From Natronorubrum bangense (GTDB taxonomy: Archaea > Halobacteriota > Halobacteria > Halobacteriales > Natrialbaceae), in NCBI RefSeq assembly GCF_004799645.1, contig NZ_CP031305.1, positions 248,001 through 312,000 on the forward strand: a DNA stretch of 64,000 nucleotides, read 5' to 3'. Below the pieces are notes generated by a model. It did no database searches, was not told where the DNA came from, and was given only the letters and a program-made list of their open reading frames with translations. The translations under genes and the position numbers were made by a program. This document shows, piece after piece, positions 54,109 to 61,853 of the stretch (positions are counted from its first letter, which is position 1; each line of letters starts with the position of its first letter).

Positions 54109-54893
54109 TCCTCGAGTGCGGCGTCGGCGGTTTCGCCCTCGTAGATGACCTTCTCCAGCGCGTCGAGCAGCTGGGTCGGGTCCTCGCGCTGCCAGACGTT
54201 ACGACCGACGGCGAGTCCGCTCGCACCGGCGTCCATCACGGCCTCGACCGTCGAGAGGAACTCGTAGTCGGAGGTCTTCGAGCCGCCGCTCATGACGACG
54301 TTCATGTCACCGGCAGATTTGACGGCGTGGGCCATCGCCTCCTTGCTGCCGGGGTATTTGACTTTCGCGATATCGGCACCGATCTCGAGGGCGATACGGG
54401 TCGCATAGGAGATGGTGCTCGGCTTGGTGTCGTTTTTCAGCCCCTGTCCGCGTGGGTACGACCACATGACCATCGGGAGGTCGTACTCGCGGCCCTTCTC
54501 TTGGGCGTCGCGGAACTCCTCGTACATCTCGACTTCGTTGTTCGAACCGCTGTAGACGGTAAAGCCGAGCGCGTCGGCACCGAGTTCGGCGGCGTAATCA
54601 ACCGAGCAGTTGACCGGCGAGTCAGGCTCGCCCATCCAGAGGTTCGACGTGCCGTTGAGTTTGAGCAGGAGGTTGACGTCGTCCTCGTAGCTGGGATAAT
54701 AGCCCTCAGCAACCCCTTTCTGGACGGCCATCGCGGTGACGGCGTCGTGCGTCGCCGTCTCGAAGACCGTCGATGGGTCGAGTTTCTCCGGTACTTCCTC
54801 GAAGTCGACCGGACCGTGTTCTAACCCGTGGTCCATCGCGAGAATCAGTGACTTGCCGTCGCGAACGATCGGAGAGTCGTCGATCGGAATCAT
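54105..54893 (-). CDS. Class I fructose-bisphosphate aldolase, archaeal DhnA type
   Basis: 262 residues. TIM-barrel aldolase that works by a Schiff-base Lys, probably in KVKYPGS (177 or 179). Other marks are LILAMDHGLEHGPVDFEEVP at the N-terminus, LLLKLNGTSNLW, SGGSKTSDYEF (phosphate-binding loop) and ASGLAVGRNVWQRED at the end. Archaeal relatives split or form fructose 1,6-bisphosphate, or make ADH for aromatic amino-acid synthesis; the bisphosphatase neighbour favours the glycolytic/gluconeogenic reaction. It overlaps that gene by four bases and lies first in the pair. Confidence 0.9.
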   Translation of the reverse strand: MIPIDDSPIVRDGKSLILAMDHGLEHGPVDFEEVPEKLDPSTVFETATHDAVTAMAVQKGVAEGYYPSYEDDVNLLLKLNGTSNLWMGEPDSPVNCSVDYAAELGADALGFTVYSGSNNEVEMYEEFRDAQEKGREYDLPMVMWSYPRGQGLKNDTKPSTISYATRIALEIGADIAKVKYPGSKEAMAHAVKSAGDMNVVMSGGSKTSDYEFLSTVEAVMDAGASGLAVGRNVWQREDPTQLLDALEKVIYEGETADAALEE

Positions 54894-55082
54894 CTGTTAG
54901 TCGGTCCAACTGGCCGCTATAAATCTTTGATGGTCCGAGTTACCAGAATTACGTACAATAGTAGTAGTAAACACCGTCTCTGACCGGAAACAGGACAGCG
55001 GTTCACAAACTGAGAGACAGGGAGTGGTCTCCTCGAGCCACGGACGAAAAGGCCCATTAGTCTGCCAACACATCACTCATGT

Positions 55083-55418
55083 ATGGGACTTGGCAGCACT
55101 GCAAAGAAAATTCAGGGCCTTTCCGACCGTGCCGAAGCGATGTACAAGCAGGTACAGCAACTCCAGCAACGGATCATTGGACTGGAAGAAGAGATGGACG
55201 ACACCCATGAGACGGTCAAGCGCCTCGATCATCAACTCACCGAACAACGAGCACTCCTGCTTGCGATCGCTGCAGAACAGGGGCTTGACGGTGAGGAAAT
55301 CCTCGCGGAAGCAGCGATCGACGAAGCCGAACTCGAGGACGATGAGACCGACAGCGACGCGACGGAGTCAACCGACACGATCACGGAGGCCGACGCGAGC
55401 GACACACCGGCTAAGTAG
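55083..55418 (+). CDS. DUF5798-like coiled-coil protein
   Basis: 111 residues. MGLGSTAKKIQGLSDRAEAMY starts a long helical stretch; YKQVQQLQQRIIGLEEEMDDTHETVKRLDHQLTEQRALLLAIAAEQG has a heptad-like pattern and would form a coiled coil. The C-terminal 40 residues are acidic and low-complexity. It matches the haloarchaeal DUF5798 group, function unknown. It is read alone, divergent from the aldolase gene. Confidence 0.82.
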   Translation: MGLGSTAKKIQGLSDRAEAMYKQVQQLQQRIIGLEEEMDDTHETVKRLDHQLTEQRALLLAIAAEQGLDGEEILAEAAIDEAELEDDETDSDATESTDTITEADASDTPAK

Positions 55419-55622
55419 CGTTCTCCGCCGTATCTCCCCAGACAGTAACCCAGTATACGCTCCCCTCGGTCCGCCAGCAACCGGCTCCAAACACGGTGGA
55501 CCCACGATGTGGGCGCGCTGTCGTGTCTGTGAACTCGACGAACAGCCGTTATCATCGGTACGCGATACGAACCGGCGTCATGTCTGACTTGGCCGTCTCG
55601 ATGGTCGGCATCGAAACGCCTG

Positions 55623-56255
55623 TCAGGTCGACAGGCCAGCCGTCCGAATCTGTGGCTTGTCGCCATCGTCGGCTTTCTCGAGTTCGAGAGAGGCGTCGAA
55701 CAGCTGTTTGAGCGTGTTCATCGTCTGGGCATCGTGAGACGTCGAGTCGATGACGTAGACACCCATCGCGTCTGCACTCTGGATTCGGCCGGTAAAAACG
55801 TGGAGAAACCGAAAGACGGTCTGGAGATCCGAGTACATGAGCAGCGTCGATACGGAGTAGAGCAACACGCGGTTTTCGGTCACGCCACGCTCCTCGTAAA
55901 AGTCCTGTAAAAACTCCGAGAGATTGATTCCGATTCCCGTCATATCGACCGGTGAGGAGGCGTACTTGACTCGCGGATCGTCGTCGACGGATCCAATACC
56001 GCGCTGTTTAGTAACACAGTCGACGACGCCGAGATCTGGATCAGTGCTTGGACTAATCGAGTCGGCAAACGACTTGAGAACCTTATCGGCACTATCTTTG
56101 GTCGTCACGATGATCGACCCATCACCGCGGTCGGCACCGCTTGCGAGGATATCGAACGCGATCTGTCGCTTCCCCGTTAGCGGCGGACCCGCGATGAGTA
56201 GATTCGTCCCGGGCTCGATTTCGGCGTCCGGTAGGACGTCTGCGAGGTCATACAT
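55623..56255 (-). CDS. RecA-superfamily (KaiC/RAD55-like) ATPase
   Basis: 210 residues. Walker A is AGPPLTGKR (22-30) with GKR in place of GKT/GKS, so nucleotide binding may be altered. DGSIIVTTKDSADKVLKSF follows, then the TGIGINLSEFLQDFY segment, and the VLLYSVSTLLMYSDLQTVFRFLHVFTGRIQSA region that usually holds Walker B; here a clear acidic Walker B is not obvious. Haloarchaea carry many such small RecA-like proteins, thought to act in signalling with no proven partners. Confidence 0.78.
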   Translation of the reverse strand: MYDLADVLPDAEIEPGTNLLIAGPPLTGKRQIAFDILASGADRGDGSIIVTTKDSADKVLKSFADSISPSTDPDLGVVDCVTKQRGIGSVDDDPRVKYASSPVDMTGIGINLSEFLQDFYEERGVTENRVLLYSVSTLLMYSDLQTVFRFLHVFTGRIQSADAMGVYVIDSTSHDAQTMNTLKQLFDASLELEKADDGDKPQIRTAGLST

Positions 56256-56432
56256 ACCAGATACTCACATCCATCCGCAGCCGTACTGGTGTATCACTGT
56301 GTGCGCTGGCTACTTCGGTGTGTGATATGAAAATACCGAATCTAGCTTATATTACTTTTGATTGGACGATTATTGTCAACACTGCTTTCCGATATCGAGG
56401 GCATCCAGGTTCGAAACTGCTCTCGAGTCAGT

Positions 56433-57287
56433 TCACCCTCCCGTTGGGATCGTCACCGCTGCCCGCCCAACAATAAACGCCAGTGCAGCGAGGAACATCC
56501 CGTACTTGAGGTGTGACTGTCCAGCCGTCGGATCGTCGAAACTCTCGACGGCCGCATAGAGCATCACCGCGTCCGCCGGCACCACCACCAGCAGGTACAT
56601 AATTCCGAAATACTCGAGGAGATACGGAATCGGGCTCGCGATCACAGCCACGATGAGCAAGCCGGTCGCGATCTGGAGCGCACGCCGTTCGCCGATTGCG
56701 ATGGGAAGCGTGTTCAACCCCTCCTCGCGGTCGCCAGCGATGTCCTCGACGTCCTTGATAATCTCTCGAGTCAGTGTCGCAATCGCCGAGAGGACGAACA
56801 ACACCACGGCAGGGCCCATGTTGCCCACCGCCGCCGCGCCGAAGAGAAACGTGCTTCCGACGAGGTAGGCGACCAGTGCGTTCCCCAGCCCGGGCAGTCC
56901 TTTGAAGAACTCGGTGTACGCGACCAGCGCAAGCAGATTGATCGTTGCGATGGCGATCGCAGCCGCCGGCAGCGTGATCGCGAGCCCGACAGCGCCACCG
57001 AACAGGACGAGGCTAAAACCGAGCGCACCCCGTGGGCTCACGGCTCCCCGAGGGATCGCTCTCCCTGGTTGGTTGATTCGGTCGATTTCCCGATCGAAGT
57101 AGTCGTTGATCGCGTTTCCGGCCCCAACTGCAAACCCCGTTGCCGCGATCGCCGCTGTCACCGACAGTGGCTCGGCGGCGACACCACCGGCGACGAACGC
57201 GCCGATAAACGTCAACACGCTCGCTGCAACCACGTTTATCGGCCGCGTCAACTCGAGCAGCCCACGAATCGTCTCACCCGCTGTCAT
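56433..57287 (-). CDS. Geranylgeranylglycerol-phosphate geranylgeranyltransferase (UbiA family)
   Basis: 284-residue polytopic membrane enzyme that adds the second geranylgeranyl chain to GGGP, making digeranylgeranylglyceryl phosphate for archaeal lipids. The two Asp-rich prenyl-diphosphate motifs are NDYFDREIDR (61-70) and DVEDIAGDREEG (near 188-199), with RPGRAIPRG-type sequence after the first. Nine-helix-like hydrophobic stretches fill the rest. It acts after the soluble GGGP synthase encoded at 21.8 kb. The N-terminal MTAGETIRGLLELTRPIN is typical. Menaquinone or ubiquinone prenyltransferases of the same family are less likely. Confidence 0.9.
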   Translation of the reverse strand: MTAGETIRGLLELTRPINVVAASVLTFIGAFVAGGVAAEPLSVTAAIAATGFAVGAGNAINDYFDREIDRINQPGRAIPRGAVSPRGALGFSLVLFGGAVGLAITLPAAAIAIATINLLALVAYTEFFKGLPGLGNALVAYLVGSTFLFGAAAVGNMGPAVVLFVLSAIATLTREIIKDVEDIAGDREEGLNTLPIAIGERRALQIATGLLIVAVIASPIPYLLEYFGIMYLLVVVPADAVMLYAAVESFDDPTAGQSHLKYGMFLAALAFIVGRAAVTIPTGG

Positions 57288-57399
57288 GGACGAAACTGCT
57301 CAGTCGGACTGGTTAAACGGTACGATCCGCTCTCAGCGGTCGTCGCTGTCACTCAATTCGATTGCACGCGCGGGGTAAAACAGTGTGATGCCGGCGAGC

Positions 57400-57585
57400 C
57401 TACCGCCACTCCTCGAGATCACACAGCGTCTCGGCGTCGACTGAGAGCCACTTACAGACCCGTTCGTCGCCAGTCGCATCGGCGGGAACGGCAGTCCAGA
57501 CCTCGTTCTCGTCATCAGTGAGCAACTCGAGCGGTGCATCTGCAGACCAACCGTCGTCTGGGATCGGGGCCTCGTTCACCGTCAT
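57400..57585 (-). CDS. Small acidic haloarchaeal protein (DUF7511-like)
   Basis: 61 residues from MTVNEAPIPDDGW. Composition is strongly acidic (SADAPLELLTDDENEVWTAVPADATGD), ending DERVCKWLSVDAETLCDLEEWR. It resembles a short haloarchaeal family recalled as DUF7511, of unknown function; the number is from memory. It lies on the minus strand between the UbiA gene and the tRNA. Confidence 0.65.
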   Translation of the reverse strand: MTVNEAPIPDDGWSADAPLELLTDDENEVWTAVPADATGDERVCKWLSVDAETLCDLEEWR

Positions 57586-57754
57586 TGACAGCTGACTGTT
57601 GCCCACACAGCGTAAATACCCCGTGTGGTAATTTTCACCGATTGAGAAGTAGAATGCTGTCTCGAGCGCTCGAGGAGAGTGTGGTGTGCTGGTCGATGTC
57701 GAAACCGTCCCGAATCGAGTGACTTATACGGGACCGCCGGAAAATAGGTGGTAA

Positions 57755-57829
57755 GGGCGCTTAGCTCAGTCTGGACAGAGTACTTGGCTTCGGACCAAGC
57801 TGTCGTGGGTTCAAATCCTGCAGCGCCCA
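57755..57829 (+). tRNA. tRNA-Arg, anticodon UCG
   Basis: A full cloverleaf fits. The acceptor is GGGCGCT paired with AGCGCCC, followed by A. The anticodon arm is CTTGG-CTTCGGA-CCAAG with anticodon TCG (UCG, reads CGA). The T arm is GTGGG-TTCAAAT-CCTGC, with one mismatch. No intron and no encoded CCA were seen. A lone tRNA near small orphan genes and pilins may mark an insertion site, but no integrase was found. Confidence 0.93.
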
Positions 57830-57994
57830 CTCACAAACGCCTCGATTCTCGACTAATACTACTTTCCCCGTAGAGCGTTCGCTGTCCGTCTTTTCGCCAC
57901 TTTCGTCCGTTTCACAGACGGGGGTGGAATCTGATCCCAACGGGCAACGGGTTGCGTCCCCGTCAGGTCATGCGATTCTCGTCACAAACTCGGG

Positions 57995-58234
57995 GTGGTC
58001 GGCGTGACGTTCTCGCTCCAGTCGTCGACCGCTAACTCGAGTTGCCGTCACTGTGGCGCTCATGTTTCCGACCGATTCAGCCGCGTGTTCGGCGACGATG
58101 ACGATCGCGCCCACCGCTGTTCTGAGTGCGATACCTACGCGCGACTGAGCCGCGGCTCGGCTGCTGGCGTGGACGTCGGGATTCCAGATCCAGAAACGTC
58201 ATCCGGACGTCACGGAGGTGAGGCCGATGCGTGA
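57995..58234 (+). CDS. Small zinc-ribbon protein (DUF7563-like)
   Basis: 79 residues, GTG start, with a second GTG three codons in. SCRHCGAHVSDRFSRVFGDDDDRAHRCSECDTYARL in part has two CxxC pairs that can bind one zinc, as in the haloarchaeal DUF7563 group (from memory). The C-terminal tail is Gly/Pro-rich and disordered. It lies 165 bases after tRNA-Arg and may start a run of two or three small genes. Function unknown. Confidence 0.65.
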   Translation: MVGVTFSLQSSTANSSCRHCGAHVSDRFSRVFGDDDDRAHRCSECDTYARLSRGSAAGVDVGIPDPETSSGRHGGEADA

Positions 58235-58340
58235 GGACTCGTTCGTTCCCGCGAGTCAGCTGTACGACGTTGGGAGTCAAACGCCCATAGCCCATCCGGC
58301 CCATCAAGCGACAGATAACGACGTTCGCAGCAACGAGTAG
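58227..58340 (+). CDS. Tiny open frame overlapping the zinc-ribbon gene (uncertain)
   Basis: 37 codons from ATG, overlapping the preceding stop by eight bases (ATGCGTGA type, as in coupled genes). The peptide (MREDSFVPASQLYDVGSQTP and so on) has no known motif. It is listed because of the overlap pattern; it may be chance. Confidence 0.3.
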   Translation: MREDSFVPASQLYDVGSQTPIAHPAHQATDNDVRSNE

Positions 58341-58370
58341 CTGCCAACGAGCAGGACAGTCTGGGGCGAC

Positions 58371-58547
58371 ATGGCAAACGCCAACCCGAGCGCGGCAGAC
58401 TCGCCGGTACTCAGTTCGTCGTCATCGTCTTCATCCTCGGCAAGCGCGGTGCCGCTCAAGGAGGACTGTTACGTGCATATCCGACACATCGACGAAGGAC
58501 AGTGGTCGCTCAAACTTGTAGATAAACGTGATATACAAATTAAATAA
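58371..58547 (+). CDS. Small protein with poly-Ser tract, unknown function
   Basis: 58 residues: MANANPSAADSPVL, then a Ser-rich tract (LSSSSSSSSSASAVPL), then KEDCYVHIRHIDEGQWSLKLVDKRDIQIK. The C-terminal part looks like a small folded strand pair. The gene ends 22 bases before the pilin block on the other strand. The third-position bias weakens toward its 3' end (TAGATAAACG, AAATTAAATAA). It has no known relative to my eye and may be real. Confidence 0.5.
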   Translation: MANANPSAADSPVLSSSSSSSSSASAVPLKEDCYVHIRHIDEGQWSLKLVDKRDIQIK

Positions 58548-58569
58548 TCATGTGGTAGTTATTGATTCA

Positions 58570-59079
58570 CTAAGGCTCGTGATCGGTGATAATCGTTGAG
58601 GAACCATCCGCTTCCCACGTAACGACTATCTCTTCGATTTCATTAGCAGGATCAATAGTCCCGAAGTCTATACTTTGACCATCAACCGCATCGCCACTAA
58701 CATCAACATTGTCGTTGGACTCATCAATGGCGAACGTAATCCCCTCTCCTGCTGTAATATCGGAACCGTCTCTTTCTAAGTCAGCACTTTCAGAGTCGCC
58801 ATCGACAGTTACACTTACTGACAAGGTGTCTGGATCGATATCATCGCCACTCGTGTGAGAGATGTCAACTACCGTATTGTTATCATTGCTTTCCCAGTCA
58901 TACTGAGCTTGTGGTGCGCTATCATTGAAGTCACCAATATCCAGTACAAATGCTGCGATCACAGCAGCCAGAATGACAGTGATTGCTACCATCAGGATCA
59001 CGCCGATAACCGGCGAAACAGCACGCTCTTGGTCACCTCCAACAAGTTTTGTCGTGTATTGACTAAGATCAAAATTCAT
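58570..59079 (-). CDS. Type IV pilin, tandem member 1
   Basis: 169 residues. A short basic leader ([20 protein letters not shown]) is followed by [29 protein letters not shown], the class III/archaeal pilin hydrophobic stretch with the cut before VSPVI; a prepilin peptidase (PibD) would process it. The rest is acidic and beta-rich, ending [18 protein letters not shown]. Pilins of this type build adhesion filaments and affect biofilm. It lies three bases from its paralogue on the same strand; it is more AT-rich than neighbouring genes. Confidence 0.93.
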   Translation of the reverse strand: MNFDLSQYTTKLVGGDQERAVSPVIGVILMVAITVILAAVIAAFVLDIGDFNDSAPQAQYDWESNDNNTVVDISHTSGDDIDPDTLSVSVTVDGDSESADLERDGSDITAGEGITFAIDESNDNVDVSGDAVDGQSIDFGTIDPANEIEEIVVTWEADGSSTIITDHEP

Positions 59080-59082
59080 TGT

Positions 59083-59496
59083 CTAGTTCTCGTGTTCAGC
59101 GAGAATTGTTGAGGAACCGTCCGCTTCCCAGACAACTTGGAAATTACCAGTCTCACTATCGAAATTTATTGTTTCGCCAGCAGACCATGTGATATCTGCG
59201 TTGCCATCAATATCGCCATTGTCATTCACGCTTGGATCAAATTCGACGTTCGATAGTTCGATATCATCACCGCTTGTATGAGTTATCGACATCTCGTCTT
59301 CATCACTATCAACCTCCCAGTCGAACTGCGCGTTCGGCGCATTGCCATCAAGATCACCAATGTCTAGCACGAACGCTGCGATCACAGCTGCGAGAATGAC
59401 AGTGATGGCCACCATCAGAATAACTCCAATAACTGGCGATACAGCTCGCTCGTCTTCGCTTCCGATCAGCTTGCTTCGATATTTCGTGAGATCCAT
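59083..59496 (-). CDS. Type IV pilin, tandem member 2
   Basis: 137 residues from [30 protein letters not shown] in part, with the same signal and transmembrane stretch as member 1. The middle ([22 protein letters not shown]) differs, while the last 20 residues ([17 protein letters not shown]) match again. The true start is the ATG at 59496, not a longer frame with an Arg/Trp-rich N-terminus. Being first in the pair, it is probably transcribed with member 1. Confidence 0.92.
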   Translation of the reverse strand: MDLTKYRSKLIGSEDERAVSPVIGVILMVAITVILAAVIAAFVLDIGDLDGNAPNAQFDWEVDSDEDEMSITHTSGDDIELSNVEFDPSVNDNGDIDGNADITWSAGETINFDSETGNFQVVWEADGSSTILAEHEN

Positions 59497-59823
59497 AGTT
59501 GGATTTGCGTTTTCACGCACCCACAACGGTAAGACTCTCGAGTGCCACAGTGGCACCCGACGGCGCTCGAGGGAGCTACAAATCGCCCCTCAGCGGTGCC
59601 GTCTCGTCGTTGCGGTGCTACTTGCAGTCAGCGGAGACTGCATATATATAATTGTCCCAAAGTACAGTGTATTAGTGAAAAGAACGTTTTGAGACACTTT
59701 TAGAACTGATAATTAGGCGGGGTTAGAGACCCTACAGCACCCCCTTGAAGCCACGCAGTCTTGCGATTTCCCGATTATTCAACGATACAATACATGTTTG
59801 AAGCCTCACATCTGAAACCCAGC
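59497..59823 (-). promoter_or_regulatory. Promoter region upstream of the pilin pair
   Basis: 327 gene-free bases. On the minus strand a TATATATA box (59643-59650) lies about 145 bases before the pilin ATG, so the leader is about 120 bases. Beside the box is a perfect inverted repeat, TGCAGTC/GACTGCA (59623-59629 and 59636-59642). In the leader, GTGCCAC-a-GTGGCAC (59542-59556) forms a hairpin. Both are candidate regulatory sites. Confidence 0.5.
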
Positions 59824-60223
59824 ATGGACTGGGACACCCTCGCAGTCGACGAGCGCGACCTCGCGCGCACCGACGACGGCGGGACAGACAGTGATCCGTG
59901 GGCGGCCGCCCTCGACTACCAGGCTGTGCGTCGCTATGCGAGTCAGCATCCGGACAAAGGCCCCTACGCGATCTCGAACGCGCTGGAGTTACCACGTGGG
60001 CGTGTTCGTGGGTGGATCGACGACAGGAAGCCGGATGCCGCCCGCGGGATCGAGGTCGCTCGCGACTACGGCTGGCTGGATGCGACCATGCAAGACCAGC
60101 CGTTTCTCGCACTGAACACGCTCGTCGCGAACGTCTTCTCCGGTGGGTCGATCGCCACCGACACGTTCGTCCCCCTTTGCACTGAACCATCGCGATGCAC
60201 ACCGTATCGCACGACGGCTGTGA
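59824..60223 (+). pseudogene. Broken HTH/homing-endonuclease-like gene
   Basis: It opens MDWDTLAVDERDLARTDDGG, and ISNALELPRGRVRGWIDDRKPDAARG forms an HTH-like module; GWLDATMQDQPFLALNTLVANVFSGGSIATDTFVP continues as expected. Then the frame becomes Cys/Ser/Thr-rich and unlike haloarchaeal protein (LCTEPSRCTPYRTTAVRC). Shifting one frame at the CCCCC run near 60170-60175 restores FALNHRDAHRIARRL, which ends at a TGA. This fits a slip in a homopolymer plus loss of the C-terminal domain; relatives are recalled as about 250-300 residues. Confidence 0.6.
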
Positions 60224-60294
60224 GATGCGTGTGGACATCGGTTCAGTTGTACTGTACACTTAGAACGAGATCAAAAAGCGGTTCGACGCAGCCG

Positions 60295-61008
60295 TCAGCC
60301 GCCGAGATATAGCTGCGACACTTCTTCGTTGTCCAGCAACGCGTCGGCCTGGTCCTCGAATCGGACGGTCCCCTGATCGAGGACGTAGCCGCGATCGGAG
60401 ATGCCCAGCCCCTTCGTAGCGTTCTGTTCGACCATCAAGATCGCCGTGTCCATCGCGTTGACCTCCTGGACGTCTGCGAAGACATCGTCGGCGGTGTTCG
60501 GCGCGAGGCCGGCAGATGGTTCGTCGATCAGGAGCACGTCGGGTTCCATTACGAGCGCGCGGGCAAGCGCAAGCACCTGCCGCTGGCCGCCGGAGAGGTT
60601 CCGAGCCTTCGCTGTCCGCTTTTCGTCCAACAGGGGAAACCGATCGTACAGCGTCTCGAGGACCGGCCCGAGATCGTCGTTACGGGCGACGCCGCCCATC
60701 CGAAGGTTCTCCTCGATGGTGAGCGAGCCGAACACGTTCTGGGTCTGGGGAACGAAGCCGATCCCCTCGCGAACGATATCCTCGGGTGCCATCCCGCCGA
60801 TATCTCGATCATGGTAGGTGACGGCACCCTCCCATGGCGTCAGCATGCCAAAGGCGGTTTTGAGAACGGTCGACTTCCCGGCCCCGTTCGGCCCGATCAG
60901 ACAGACGATTTCGTCCGTATCGAGGTGGAGTGTACAGTCATCGAGCACTTGCACCTCGCCGTAGCCGCTGTCGACGCCGTCGAGTGCAAGGACGTGGTCG
61001 GCGCTCAT
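60295..61008 (-). CDS. livF: Branched-chain amino-acid-type ABC transporter ATPase (LivF)
   Basis: 237 residues. Walker A GPNGAGKST, the LSGGQRQ signature and Walker B VLLIDEPSAGL are present. The NVFGSLTIEENLRMGG and MVEQNATKGLGISDRGYVLDQG patterns belong to LivF proteins. It is the last gene of the minus-strand cluster and overlaps livG by four bases, so the two are translationally coupled. With livG it powers uptake of branched-chain amino acids or a related solute such as urea or an amide; the substrate is set by a binding protein outside the window. Confidence 0.92.
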   Translation of the reverse strand: MSADHVLALDGVDSGYGEVQVLDDCTLHLDTDEIVCLIGPNGAGKSTVLKTAFGMLTPWEGAVTYHDRDIGGMAPEDIVREGIGFVPQTQNVFGSLTIEENLRMGGVARNDDLGPVLETLYDRFPLLDEKRTAKARNLSGGQRQVLALARALVMEPDVLLIDEPSAGLAPNTADDVFADVQEVNAMDTAILMVEQNATKGLGISDRGYVLDQGTVRFEDQADALLDNEEVSQLYLGG

Positions 61009-61853
61009 ACGCCACCACCCCCAAGGTAGGCGTCGATAACCTTGGTATCCGACTGGATCGCGTGGGGTGGCCCTTCGGTGAGCACGCTCCCGCGGTCGAG
61101 GACGACGATCGGATCGGCGAGGTTCATGACGAACTCCATGTCGTGTTCGATAAGCAGGAAGGTCGTTCCCTGCTCGTTGAGCCGCTGGATCTGCTCGGCG
61201 AGTTTGTTCCGGAGCGTCGGGTTGACGCCGGCGACCGGTTCGTCGAGTAATAGGACCTCCGGTTCCGCGAGCATTGCACGGGCCAACTCGACCAGTTTCA
61301 TCTGGCCGCCGGAGATGTCCGTTGCGGGTTGGGTCGCGAGATGGTCGATCTCGAACTCCTCGAGGATCCGTTCGACGTCTGCGAGATTCTGTTGTTCGTG
61401 CTCGCCGACGGTCTTGGGGTCGGTGAACAGTTTCACGAACGACTCGCCGGGCTGGTGTCGCGGGCCGACGAGCATCGCCTCGCGGACGGTCATTCCCTCG
61501 AGTTTGCGGGGCGTCTGGAACGTTCGGATGAGGCCGTGTTCAGCCACCTCGTAGGGCTCGGTGCCGGTGACGTCGGTTCCGTTGACCGTGACAGTGCCGC
61601 CGTCAGGCTCGTAGAAGCCCGAAATGAGGTTGAAGATCGTCGACTTCCCGGCCCCGTTGGGGCCGATGAGGCCGGTGATCGTCCCCCGTTCGACCTCGAA
61701 GGTCGCGTGATCGGTGGCGACGAGTGCGCCGAAGGACTTCTGTAAATTCTCGACTCGGAGCACGACGTCGTCTTTCGCCATGTTGGCGTTCGTCTGGACT
61801 GTGCTCACGTCCATCTCGCTGGTCGTTCCTGGTTCTTCGATCGCGTCACTCAT
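61005..61853 (-). CDS. livG: Branched-chain amino-acid-type ABC transporter ATPase (LivG)
   Basis: 282 residues from MSDAIEEPGTTS. Walker A GPNGAGKST, the DISGGQMKL signature, Walker B VLLLDEPVAGV and the TFLLIEHDMEFVMNLADPIVVLDRG switch are in place, as in LivG, plus the LivG-specific C-terminal GPPHAIQSDTKVIDAYLG. The acidic N-terminus (about 35 residues before the ATPase fold) is a haloarchaeal extension. It overlaps livM by eight bases and livF by four, so the cluster is one operon. Confidence 0.92.
   Translation of the reverse strand: MSDAIEEPGTTSEMDVSTVQTNANMAKDDVVLRVENLQKSFGALVATDHATFEVERGTITGLIGPNGAGKSTIFNLISGFYEPDGGTVTVNGTDVTGTEPYEVAEHGLIRTFQTPRKLEGMTVREAMLVGPRHQPGESFVKLFTDPKTVGEHEQQNLADVERILEEFEIDHLATQPATDISGGQMKLVELARAMLAEPEVLLLDEPVAGVNPTLRNKLAEQIQRLNEQGTTFLLIEHDMEFVMNLADPIVVLDRGSVLTEGPPHAIQSDTKVIDAYLGGGGV

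Noticed and set aside
53005-54144. Plus-strand open frame over the bisphosphatase
   Set aside because: It is antisense to a gene with the DPLDGSSN signature, and its peptide has no family sense.
58371-58440. Poly-Ser tract as a frameshift or sequencing artefact
   Set aside because: The frame stays open on both sides of the tract and the sequence alternates TCG/TCA/TCT/TCC codons rather than a homopolymer.
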